Assembly (NCBI GenBank): GCA_016267585.1
Contig: JACQUT010000099.1
Span: 1-5,641, forward strand
DNA length: 5,641 nucleotides
Reading direction: 5' to 3'
Source of the DNA: Cyanobacteria bacterium NC_groundwater_1444_Ag_S-0.65um_54_12
GTDB lineage: Bacteria > Cyanobacteriota > Sericytochromatia > S15B-MN24 > VGJW01
Below are positions 1-5,368 of this stretch, one piece after another. Below the pieces are notes generated by a model. The model had not been told where the DNA came from. It saw nothing but the letters and a program-made list of their open reading frames with translations, and ran no database searches. The position numbers were made by a program, and so were the translations under genes. How positions within the stretch are numbered: the stretch's first letter is position 1; the number at the start of each line of letters is the position of its first letter.

Positions 1-575
1 GCCACGATGTCGCGCACGGGGGTGGCCTTCTGCTGCAGGTGGATCATGTCGGACTTCGCAAAGACGCTGCAACGGCCCGCGACCCGCGCCGGATGGGTGG
101 AAGCCAGCGCCAGTTTGCCAAACTCCCCTTCGATCGCCACTTCCAGCCGCGAGGCCTGTTGATCCAGGAAAGACCCGCATCCGGCGGCGCACAACCCGTT
201 CATCGCAAAGTCCCGAATTCGCACCTGTCCATCCTCCTGGCTCTGCGGTTCCAGCAGGACCAGGAAAGAATCCTCGCCGCCGACCACTATGAGGGTCTGC
301 GCCTGCGGGGTCAGATGTACGGCTGCGCGTGCCTGGCAGATGACCTCGTTCTCGAATGGCGCCGCCAGAAGATCTGCCACCGCCTTGCCCCCCGAGCCGG
401 TGAAGCCGAGCGCGCGGATGCCCGGGTGTGCGGCATACGCCCTTTCCAGCATCTGCCGCGCCGTCTCCAGCGGTCGGCCGAAATGCCGACGGTACTCCTG
501 GCCTTCAATCGCGCCATCTGACGTCAGAAAAGCGGTCTTCACGCTGACCGATCCGATATCCATGCCTAAAAACAT
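1..575 (-). CDS. Acyl-CoA dehydratase/benzoyl-CoA reductase activator ATPase, BcrAD/BadFG family (N-terminal part; runs off the window)
   Basis: Family members hydrolyse ATP to drive single-electron transfer from a shared [4Fe-4S] cluster to a 2-hydroxyacyl-CoA dehydratase or benzoyl-CoA reductase in the cytoplasm. The 191 codons visible show the ASKHA-type phosphate-binding loop GMDIGSVSVK (residues 4-13), TGSGGK (59-64), GGEDS (99-103), NGLCAAGCGSFLD (126-138) and RCSVFAKSD (168-176). C129 and C169 match the two cluster-ligand cysteines of HgdC-type activators, so the redox site looks intact; C133 is an extra cysteine. The ATG at 575 is preceded by GGAG (584-587 on this strand) with 8 bases between, which beats the in-frame ATG four codons later. 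Single-domain activators are about 260-270 residues and long multidomain relatives exceed 1000; the cut at base 1 hides which this is. The partner dehydratase or reductase is not in the window. Family is secure, substrate unknown. This gene is GC-richer than the right half of the window. Confidence 0.9.
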   Translation of the reverse strand, partial: MFLGMDIGSVSVKTAFLTSDGAIEGQEYRRHFGRPLETARQMLERAYAAHPGIRALGFTGSGGKAVADLLAAPFENEVICQARAAVHLTPQAQTLIVVGGEDSFLVLLEPQSQEDGQVRIRDFAMNGLCAAGCGSFLDQQASRLEVAIEGEFGKLALASTHPARVAGRCSVFAKSDMIHLQQKATPVRDIV

Positions 576-637
576 CAAGATAGCTCCAAACAATGAGGGC
601 AGATCCGCTGCTATTCCCGAGCAGGCGACAAGAGGAA

Positions 638-646
638 TGCTATTAT
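638..646 (+). promoter_or_regulatory. Candidate extended -10 element (TGCTATTAT)
   Basis: TGCTATTAT fits the extended -10 pattern TGnTATAAT with one mismatch, and no good -35 lies 17 bases upstream. If used, transcription would start near 653 and leave a leader of about 138 bases before the orphan gene at 791. The same stretch read on the minus strand contains CATAAT, which could equally serve the divergent activator gene. Weak evidence, based on motif match only. Confidence 0.25.
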
Positions 647-720
647 GCTTGCTTTCCGCTTCCTGCACCAGCCATAGGTCCACGGCGGAGTGCTTCTTTT
701 GGGCTAATTAGAGTATTAAA

Positions 721-735
721 GCTTTCTTAGAAAGC
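721..735. promoter_or_regulatory. 15-base palindrome, candidate operator
   Basis: GCTTTCT-T-AGAAAGC is a perfect inverted repeat with 7-base arms around one central base. It sits directly after an AT-rich stretch (705-720, including TATTAA at 714-719) and 55 bases before the orphan gene's start. It lies in the spacer between two divergent genes, a usual place for a dimeric regulator to bind. The one-base centre and absence of a T-run argue against a terminator hairpin. The regulator is unknown. Confidence 0.35.
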
Positions 736-790
736 GCAAGATTTCTCATGAAAATAAAGAAGAATCTGGTGTGGTGAAGGATTTGCCACT

Positions 791-1981
791 ATGGGGGTGC
801 AAGCAATGGCTGACCGAGAGATCAATTCTCGGAAGACTCCGGCAAAAATATTGCCGGCTCCAATGAAAGCTCCTTATCTTTCGCCTGATTGTCATCAACC
901 GGTGAAAGCCAAAGCCCCCATGGGTGCCGATAGCGTCGAAATCAAGGCAGCTGCGCGACAAAAGCCGAGCCAGCCGGATTATCGTGCGCTGATTGCCAAG
1001 GTGCAAGCGTTAGATGAGAACCATGAACCACCTGCTACATTGCATAAAGCCACATTGCATAAAGATGTTAAGCCCACCGGGAGGCCTGGGGTTTGCCATG
1101 CTACCGCGCCAGGACCCAAGCAACCCACTCATGCCCATGAGTCAGATGAGTCAGAGCAGCACCACGCGCAACATCCGGGACAGGTAGCCGGCGAGTACAG
1201 CCGAATGGTGAATCACACCAAGGAGGCCGCCTCGGAACTGCGGGAAACTAAAATAGCCGCGGATGCCTTGAACAAAGCCAGGGTAGTCGAGAAAAACCTC
1301 AAGGCAGCCAGGGATATTGCTGACACGGCTTTGCATGATGCCAGTATGATCGGGAAGGATATCAAGGCAGTCAGGGATATTGCCAAACTTGGCGTGCCGC
1401 TGGAAGCAATGGAAGAGAGCGCGCACCAGACGCGATCAGCGCACATGGGTGGTCACGGCAAACTGGGAATGGGTCTCTCGGCAGTCGGTATGGTTGGAGG
1501 CAGCATCCAGCTGGCGGAAGGCATTAGCCACCTGGCGAATGGTAGAGTGCTAGCTGGCTCCAAGGACATAGCAGCCGGTGCCGGTTATGTCGGATCGGGA
1601 GTCGCCGAGTTGCTAGCTTCGTCAGTGAAACATGCTGGCAAGGCAGCCAAGGCGGCACCGGTTCTGGCAGGCGCCGCATCTATCGTGGAAGGTGGTTATG
1701 AGTTCTATCACGGCTGGGCGTCTGGTAACGGGGAAAAACAAGCACTCGGCGGGCTAAAATTTGGAAGTGGTATATTGCTTGGTGCCAGTGCTTTCGTGGC
1801 ATCCGCGCCGGTCAGTGTTCCACTGGCAATAGTTGGCACGACTGTCATTGCCGGGGTTGCCGTTTATGAAAACTGGGATACCATCAAGAGCTGGAGTCGT
1901 AGCGCTGGTGGGACAATTGCTGGAGCTATCGCGCAAGGGAACGCCGCCATCGGTGGCTTTAACTACCCGACGTTCTATTAG
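791..1981 (+). CDS. Orphan protein with repeat-built helical region and Gly/Ala-rich hydrophobic C-terminus (possible secreted or membrane-active protein)
   Basis: I do not recognise this 396-residue protein. Residues 1-130 are polar, rich in Ala, Pro, Lys and His, probably disordered, with no Sec signal peptide. Residues 114-128 form a His/Asp/Glu cluster. Residues 140-210 look helical and contain two copies of a 21-residue unit ending in KAxRDIA. Residues 220-385 are Gly/Ala-rich with spaced small residues. Within them, 324-339 and 342-359 are hydrophobic stretches separated by a short Ser/Pro turn, like a membrane hairpin, followed by YENWDTIKSW (359-368). A hairpin of this sort occurs in pore-forming bacteriocins, and hydrophobic segments followed by NWDxI occur in phage tape-measure proteins. 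Both are analogies, not assignments. The ATG at 791 follows AAGGA (777-781) with a 9-base gap; an ATG at 806 is the alternative. It stands alone: the activator diverges and the esterase converges. No tail, secretion or immunity gene is visible. Confidence 0.8.
   Translation: MGVQAMADREINSRKTPAKILPAPMKAPYLSPDCHQPVKAKAPMGADSVEIKAAARQKPSQPDYRALIAKVQALDENHEPPATLHKATLHKDVKPTGRPGVCHATAPGPKQPTHAHESDESEQHHAQHPGQVAGEYSRMVNHTKEAASELRETKIAADALNKARVVEKNLKAARDIADTALHDASMIGKDIKAVRDIAKLGVPLEAMEESAHQTRSAHMGGHGKLGMGLSAVGMVGGSIQLAEGISHLANGRVLAGSKDIAAGAGYVGSGVAELLASSVKHAGKAAKAAPVLAGAASIVEGGYEFYHGWASGNGEKQALGGLKFGSGILLGASAFVASAPVSVPLAIVGTTVIAGVAVYENWDTIKSWSRSAGGTIAGAIAQGNAAIGGFNYPTFY
1034..1063 (+). repeat. 15-base tandem duplication (2 copies)
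   Basis: Two adjacent 15-base units (1034-1048 and 1049-1063) differ at one base (GCT versus GCC) and share ACATTGCATAAA. They are in frame within the orphan gene and encode ATLHK twice (residues 82-91). The near identity suggests a recent slippage event in the disordered N-terminal region, where length changes would be tolerated. Confidence 0.85.
1268..1393 (+). repeat. Tandem 63-base (21-residue) repeat in the orphan gene
   Basis: Units 1268-1330 (residues 160-180) and 1331-1393 (residues 181-201) match at 9 of 21 residues when aligned without gaps, with several further conservative changes. The DNA is strongest at 1299-1320 versus 1362-1383, where 21 of 22 bases agree. A fainter third copy may precede them: residues 139-159 keep the I-A pair near the end. 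Twenty-one residues are three heptads, consistent with a helical or coiled-coil rod. Confidence 0.75.
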
Positions 1982-2005
1982 GGTTGCGTCTCGTAGTAAA
2001 GATTA

Positions 2006-2797
2006 TCAGCCATAAAGGAATTTCAGGGCTCTAGGCAAGCGGCGTCGCCAGCTCCGTTCGTTGTGAGCACCGCGCTTATCGGGTCGCCACAGCAGATGCC
2101 GCCCTGGTACAAAGCCCTTGCGCGTCAGCAGTTCGGACATCCACCTGGCATGTTCGATCACCACGCCTTTAGCTTCGCGTCCGCCGCAATCCAGGTAAAC
2201 GCGGGGATCACCGGCGGCTTTCGCCTTCGCGACATAAAAAAAGATCTCTCCTTCGTTTACCCAAAGTGCCGGAGACATGCACAAGGCCCTGCCAAAGCAA
2301 GCGTTATGCCGGAAGAAGCCATACAGCGATAGCAGACCACCGAGCGAGGATCCGCCGATCAGGGTATTTTCGGGACCTTTCTTGATTCGCAACTCTTTGG
2401 CCACCATCTCGGTCAGCGGACCGCTGACCCAGTCCAGTACGGCATCGCCGAGGGCTTTTTTCCCTTCTTCTACTGGCCAGGGCGAAAGCTCCTCGTCGCG
2501 GTTCGTGCCACCATGGTGGATGCCGATCACGACAGGCACCAATTTGCCCAAAGTAGCTCGGGCATTGAGCAGGGTATGGAGGTGCCAGCCCCCGGCAAAG
2601 GATCCTTCGTCACCGAAAATATTTTGGCCGTCCAGGAAATATGCCACGGGGTAATGATCAGCAGTCTGATCGTAGCCAGGCGGCAAATAAATAGCCAGAC
2701 GGCGCTTACTGGCAATCCCCGGTACCGGCACGGCAATCTCGAAGACGCGGCCTTGTAACAGATCGCGTTTACGCTTTTTTGTCACGCTCTTTTGCAT
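2006..2797 (-). CDS. Alpha/beta-hydrolase esterase, putative esterase family (PF00756, enterochelin-esterase/esterase-D-like)
   Basis: A 263-residue serine hydrolase that probably cleaves an ester bond. The family covers enterochelin esterases, S-formylglutathione hydrolases and feruloyl or acyl esterases, so the substrate cannot be read from the fold. Diagnostic segments are RLAIYLPPGYD (33-43), AYFLDGQNIF (52-61), VVIGIHHGG (89-97), the nucleophile elbow GGSSLGG (148-154; Ser151), YLDCGGRE (201-208; Asp203 or Glu208 may be the acid) and GAHNERSW (243-250; His245). There is no signal peptide; the N-terminus is short and basic, suggesting a cytoplasmic enzyme. Length is normal for single-domain members. 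The ATG at 2797 has no convincing Shine-Dalgarno sequence, yet the protein begins where the family usually does; the promoter candidate at 2811-2839 would give a leader of only a few bases. It diverges from malQ, which hints at a carbohydrate-ester role but does not prove it. Family call strong, function open. Confidence 0.88.
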   Translation of the reverse strand: MQKSVTKKRKRDLLQGRVFEIAVPVPGIASKRRLAIYLPPGYDQTADHYPVAYFLDGQNIFGDEGSFAGGWHLHTLLNARATLGKLVPVVIGIHHGGTNRDEELSPWPVEEGKKALGDAVLDWVSGPLTEMVAKELRIKKGPENTLIGGSSLGGLLSLYGFFRHNACFGRALCMSPALWVNEGEIFFYVAKAKAAGDPRVYLDCGGREAKGVVIEHARWMSELLTRKGFVPGRHLLWRPDKRGAHNERSWRRRLPRALKFLYG

Positions 2798-2810
2798 TCA
2801 TTCAGTCACT

Positions 2811-2839
2811 GTTTTACTGCAAGGCTTGCTATCATGCAA
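2811..2839 (-). promoter_or_regulatory. Candidate promoter for the esterase gene
   Basis: On the minus strand TTGCAT (2834-2839) and TAAAAC (2811-2816) are separated by exactly 17 bases. The -10 matches TATAAT at 4 of 6 and the -35 matches TTGACA at 3 of 6. A start about 7 bases downstream, near 2804, would leave a very short leader before the ATG at 2797, which would fit the missing Shine-Dalgarno sequence. It overlaps the malQ promoter candidate. Confidence 0.35.
2827..2835 (+). promoter_or_regulatory. Candidate extended -10 element for malQ (TGCTATCAT)
   Basis: TGCTATCAT matches the extended -10 pattern with one deviation from TATAAT; the -35 region (2807-2812) is poor, as is common for extended -10 promoters. 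Transcription would begin near 2842, just ahead of the malQ ribosome-binding site. The element overlaps a perfect 11-base inverted repeat, GCAAG-G-CTTGC (2819-2829), which a repressor could use. Confidence 0.4.
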
Positions 2840-2845
2840 CCTCGA

Positions 2846-2852
2846 GGGAGGT
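2846..2852 (+). promoter_or_regulatory. Ribosome-binding site that fixes the malQ start
   Basis: GGGAGGT lies 8 bases before the ATG at 2861. It is the strongest Shine-Dalgarno sequence in the window. It rules out the longer reading from TTG at 2792 or ATG at 2834, which would add 23 or 9 residues not expected for the family. Confidence 0.85.
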
Positions 2853-2860
2853 CGCTTTTC

Positions 2861-4357
2861 ATGAAGTTTTCGCGTGCCAGTGGCTTGCTGTTTCATCCTA
2901 CCGCATTACCTGGGCCCTATGGTATCGGTGATATCGGCCCGCCGGCTCATAGCTTCGTGGATTTTTTGGCGGCCAGCAGCCAGCGACTCTGGCAAGTCTT
3001 GCCACTCGGTCCCACTGGTTACGGCGATTCACCTTATCAATGCCTGAGTGCTTTTGCCGGCAATCCGCTCTTGCTTTCCCCTGAGTTACTGTTCGAAGCT
3101 GGCTTATTGCCTGAAGCAGCACTGGATGATTACCCGGCTCTCGCAAACGATGCCGTAGCTTACGAACAGGTAATCCCGGCTAAATATTCTTTGCTGCAGC
3201 GTTCTTTCGCTCATTTCGAGGCGCATGCCTCCCCAGGCCAGCGTGAAAATTTTGAACGTTTTCGCCGGGCGCGCGGGCACCAAAGCTGGTTACCTGACTT
3301 TACTTTGTTCATGGCGATCAAGAAAGATCAAGAAGGCAAATGCTGGGTAGACTGGCCACCGCCATTGCGCGATCGTGACAGTGAGGCATTGACGCATGCC
3401 AGAAAGGTACTGGCAGCGGAAATCCACTTTCAAGAATACCTGCAATACTTGTTCTTCAAACAATGGGCAGGATTACGGCAGCATGCCATGCAAAACCGCA
3501 TACGGCTGCTCGGGGACGTGCCGATTTTCGTTGCCTACGATTCTGCTGATGTCTGGGGTAATCGCCAATTGTTCAAGCTGGACGATAGCGGTCAACCATT
3601 GGTGGTAGCTGGGGTTCCACCAGATTATTTCAGCAAGACCGGTCAGTTATGGGGGAATCCTCTCTACGATTGGGAAAAGCATGCCGAGACCCGTTATGCT
3701 TGGTGGATCGAACGCATCCGGGTAGCCTTGACGCTAGTTGATTACTTGCGGCTCGATCACTTTCGTGGTTTCGAGGCATACTGGGCAGTGCCAGCTGGCG
3801 ACGAGACGGCTGTCAACGGTCAATGGTTACCCGGGCCGGGAGCAGCATTGTTTGAAGCTTTGCGCAACGAGCTGGGAACCTTGCCTATCGTGGCGGAGGA
3901 TCTTGGCGAAATTACGCCACCGGTCGAAGCGCTGCGCGAGCAGCTTGGCTTGCCCGGCATGAAAGTATTGCAATTTGCTTTTGATGGCAAGGCTACTAAT
4001 GGCTTTCTACCTCACAATCATCCCAGGCATGCGCTCGTGTACACTGGCACCCACGACAACGATACCAGTGTGGGATGGTATCACTCATTGTCTGCTGATA
4101 GCCGGAAACAGCTGTCTTCCTATGCAGCGCAAGAGATCGAGGATCCGGCATGGACGTTGATCCGCCTGGCCATGGGGTCAGTGGCTGATATGGCGATCGT
4201 TCCGTTGCAGGACATACTTTCCTGTGGGACGGAGGCCCGGATGAATATGCCAGGTCGCGCTGCCGGCAACTGGAGCTGGCGGTTGTCAGCAACTGCACTG
4301 AAGGTGGAATCAGCTGAACGGTTGCGAGATTTGACGCTCCTTTACGGGCGCGCCTGA
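2861..4357 (+). CDS. malQ: 4-alpha-glucanotransferase (amylomaltase, disproportionating enzyme), GH77
   Basis: It transfers alpha-1,4-glucan segments between maltooligosaccharides, releasing glucose, in cytoplasmic glycogen or maltodextrin turnover. With the start at 2861 the protein is 498 residues, normal for the compact bacterial/plastid (DPE1-like) form and shorter than E. coli MalQ with its N-terminal extension. Motifs in order are GLLFHPTALPGPYGIGDIG (8-26), LPLGPTGYGDSPYQ (47-60), GDVPIFVAYDSADVW (218-232), GVPPDYFSKTGQLWGNPLYD (251-270), RLDHFRG (297-303), VAEDLG (344-349), GTHDNDT (396-402) and NMPGRAAGNWSWR (462-474). By homology, Asp299 is the nucleophile, Glu346 the acid/base and Asp399 the transition-state stabiliser; all are present, so it should be active. 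It diverges from the esterase (63-base gap) and is followed 21 bases on by a glycosyltransferase, probably in one transcript. No other glycogen gene (glgA, glgB, glgC, glgP) lies in the window. Confidence 0.97.
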   Translation: MKFSRASGLLFHPTALPGPYGIGDIGPPAHSFVDFLAASSQRLWQVLPLGPTGYGDSPYQCLSAFAGNPLLLSPELLFEAGLLPEAALDDYPALANDAVAYEQVIPAKYSLLQRSFAHFEAHASPGQRENFERFRRARGHQSWLPDFTLFMAIKKDQEGKCWVDWPPPLRDRDSEALTHARKVLAAEIHFQEYLQYLFFKQWAGLRQHAMQNRIRLLGDVPIFVAYDSADVWGNRQLFKLDDSGQPLVVAGVPPDYFSKTGQLWGNPLYDWEKHAETRYAWWIERIRVALTLVDYLRLDHFRGFEAYWAVPAGDETAVNGQWLPGPGAALFEALRNELGTLPIVAEDLGEITPPVEALREQLGLPGMKVLQFAFDGKATNGFLPHNHPRHALVYTGTHDNDTSVGWYHSLSADSRKQLSSYAAQEIEDPAWTLIRLAMGSVADMAIVPLQDILSCGTEARMNMPGRAAGNWSWRLSATALKVESAERLRDLTLLYGRA

Positions 4358-4378
4358 AGCGGTTTGGATGTTGCTGTG

Positions 4379-5317
4379 ATGGGTCCGGTCATCTCTGTCG
4401 TCATCCCAGTTTTTAACGAAGCAGCTATTTTACCTGAGCTTTATCGCCGACTAGTTGCAACTTTGACTACCAGTAGCGAGTCCTATGAACTGCTATTTGT
4501 GAACGATGGGAGCACTGATAGCTCGCTGGGTCAAATGGTCAAGCTGTCCGAGCGTGATTCGCAGGTTCGCGTGATAGATCTCTCACGCAATTTCGGGCAC
4601 CAGATCGCTATCACCGCCGGAATAGATCATGCCGCCGGACAAGCAGTAGTGATTATCGATGCCGACTTGCAAGATCCGCCCGAGCTAATAATTCGTTTGC
4701 TCGAGCAGTGGCGCGCCGGTTACCAGGTAGTATATGCCGTGCGTGAACAACGGCGGGGAGAAACTCGGTTCAAAAAATGGACTGCTGCTCTTTTCTATCG
4801 TTTGATCCGCCGCATCACTAATGTAGACATCCCGGTCGATACTGGCGACTTTCGCTTGTTGGATCGCATGGTAGTGGAAGCCTTCCGGCAAATTCGCGAG
4901 AAACATCGTTTTGTGCGCGGGTTGATAAGTTGGATAGGTTTTCGCCAAACCGGCGTGCCTTACGTTCGCGAGGAGCGCTATGCTGGCGAGACTAAATATC
5001 CTTTGCGGAAGATGTTGAAATTTGCTAGCGATGGCATCACAAGTTTTTCTTTCATGCCGTTACAACTAGCTACTTATCTAGGATTCATCGTTTCAGTCCT
5101 TTCTTTTCTTGCTATTTGCTGGGTACTCTATCAATTTCTGGTTGCTCGCCACACGGTACCAGGTTGGTCCTCGCTCATGGTAGCAGTGCTCTTCTTGGGA
5201 GGAATTCAATTGATCACCATTGGCCTGATCGGGGAATACGTGGGCCGAATCTACGATGAAGTCAAGCGGCGTCCCCTCTATCTAGTGCGCCAACAGCTAG
5301 GTTTCCCACGGCAGTAG
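4379..5317 (+). CDS. Membrane-anchored family 2 glycosyltransferase, polyprenyl-phosphate sugar transferase type (GtrB/ArnC-like)
   Basis: Enzymes of this type move a sugar from a nucleotide donor to undecaprenyl phosphate at the inner face of the cytoplasmic membrane, for later use in modifying LPS, O-antigen or other surface glycans. The GT-A domain shows VVIPVFNE (7-14), VNDGSTD (41-47), the metal-binding DADLQDPPE (95-103), DTGDFRLLDR (154-163) and YAGETKYPLRKML (201-213). Two membrane helices follow (about 230-254 and 264-287), then the family's closing pattern IGEYVGRIYDEVKRRP (284-299). The start is uncertain: TTG 4364, GTG 4376 and ATG 4379 are in frame. I prefer ATG 4379 (312 residues) because the GT-A fold starts at once and GGAT (4366-4369) is a weak Shine-Dalgarno sequence 9 bases away. 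Its 21-base distance from malQ suggests co-transcription. Lower G+C and frequent ATA and CTA codons set it apart from the left genes. Donor sugar unknown. Confidence 0.93.
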   Translation: MGPVISVVIPVFNEAAILPELYRRLVATLTTSSESYELLFVNDGSTDSSLGQMVKLSERDSQVRVIDLSRNFGHQIAITAGIDHAAGQAVVIIDADLQDPPELIIRLLEQWRAGYQVVYAVREQRRGETRFKKWTAALFYRLIRRITNVDIPVDTGDFRLLDRMVVEAFRQIREKHRFVRGLISWIGFRQTGVPYVREERYAGETKYPLRKMLKFASDGITSFSFMPLQLATYLGFIVSVLSFLAICWVLYQFLVARHTVPGWSSLMVAVLFLGGIQLITIGLIGEYVGRIYDEVKRRPLYLVRQQLGFPRQ

Positions 5318-5337
5318 GTTCTGGCCTTTTGGCAATC

Positions 5338-5346
5338 TGTTAGAAT
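5338..5346 (+). promoter_or_regulatory. Candidate extended -10 element before the second glycosyltransferase (TGTTAGAAT)
   Basis: TGTTAGAAT matches TGnTATAAT with one mismatch, within the 51-base spacer between the transferases. The predicted transcript would start near 5353 and have a leader of about 16 bases including the ribosome-binding site. The -35 zone (TTCTGG, 5319-5324) is weak. It would let the second transferase be expressed apart from malQ, though read-through is also possible. Confidence 0.35.
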
Positions 5347-5368
5347 TAAGCACTAGCAGAGGTAATTC

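Noticed and set aside
39..521. 160-codon plus-strand open frame
   Set aside because: It lies wholly antisense to the activator gene, whose translation has clear family motifs; this frame gives an Arg-rich protein without recognisable motifs. The overlapping frame at 289-711 is rejected for the same reason.
748..777. Nine-codon upstream frame (MKIKKNLVW) ending just before the orphan gene
   Set aside because: It ends in the ribosome-binding region and could be a leader peptide, but it has no good Shine-Dalgarno sequence and no attenuator-like hairpins follow; frames this short are expected by chance.
746..1006. Minus-strand 86-codon frame over the start of the orphan gene
   Set aside because: No recognisable motifs, and it is antisense to the ribosome-binding site and start of the better supported plus-strand gene.
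791..1981. Assignment of the orphan protein as a phage tape-measure protein
   Set aside because: The NWDTI motif and hydrophobic helices are suggestive, but no tail genes are nearby, the protein is short for that role, and the long polar His-rich N-terminus does not fit.
1982..2005. Bidirectional terminator between the convergent orphan and esterase genes
   Set aside because: Only 24 bases, with no stable inverted repeat and no T-run.
2277..2654. 125-codon plus-strand frame inside the esterase region, with neighbours at 2063-2332 and 2513-2758
   Set aside because: Antisense shadows of the esterase, which has a full catalytic motif set on the minus strand.
2792..2860. N-terminal extension of malQ from TTG 2792 or ATG 2834
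   Set aside because: It would overlap the divergent esterase start or the promoter zone, adds residues atypical for the family, and ignores the strong Shine-Dalgarno sequence before ATG 2861.
3996..4298. 100-codon minus-strand frame within malQ
   Set aside because: Antisense to conserved GH77 motifs, including the GTHDNDT segment; no independent support.
5321..5336. Possible terminator hairpin GGCC-TTTT-GGC after the first glycosyltransferase
   Set aside because: Only three G-C pairs form and no T-run follows; more likely a chance repeat upstream of the next gene's promoter candidate.
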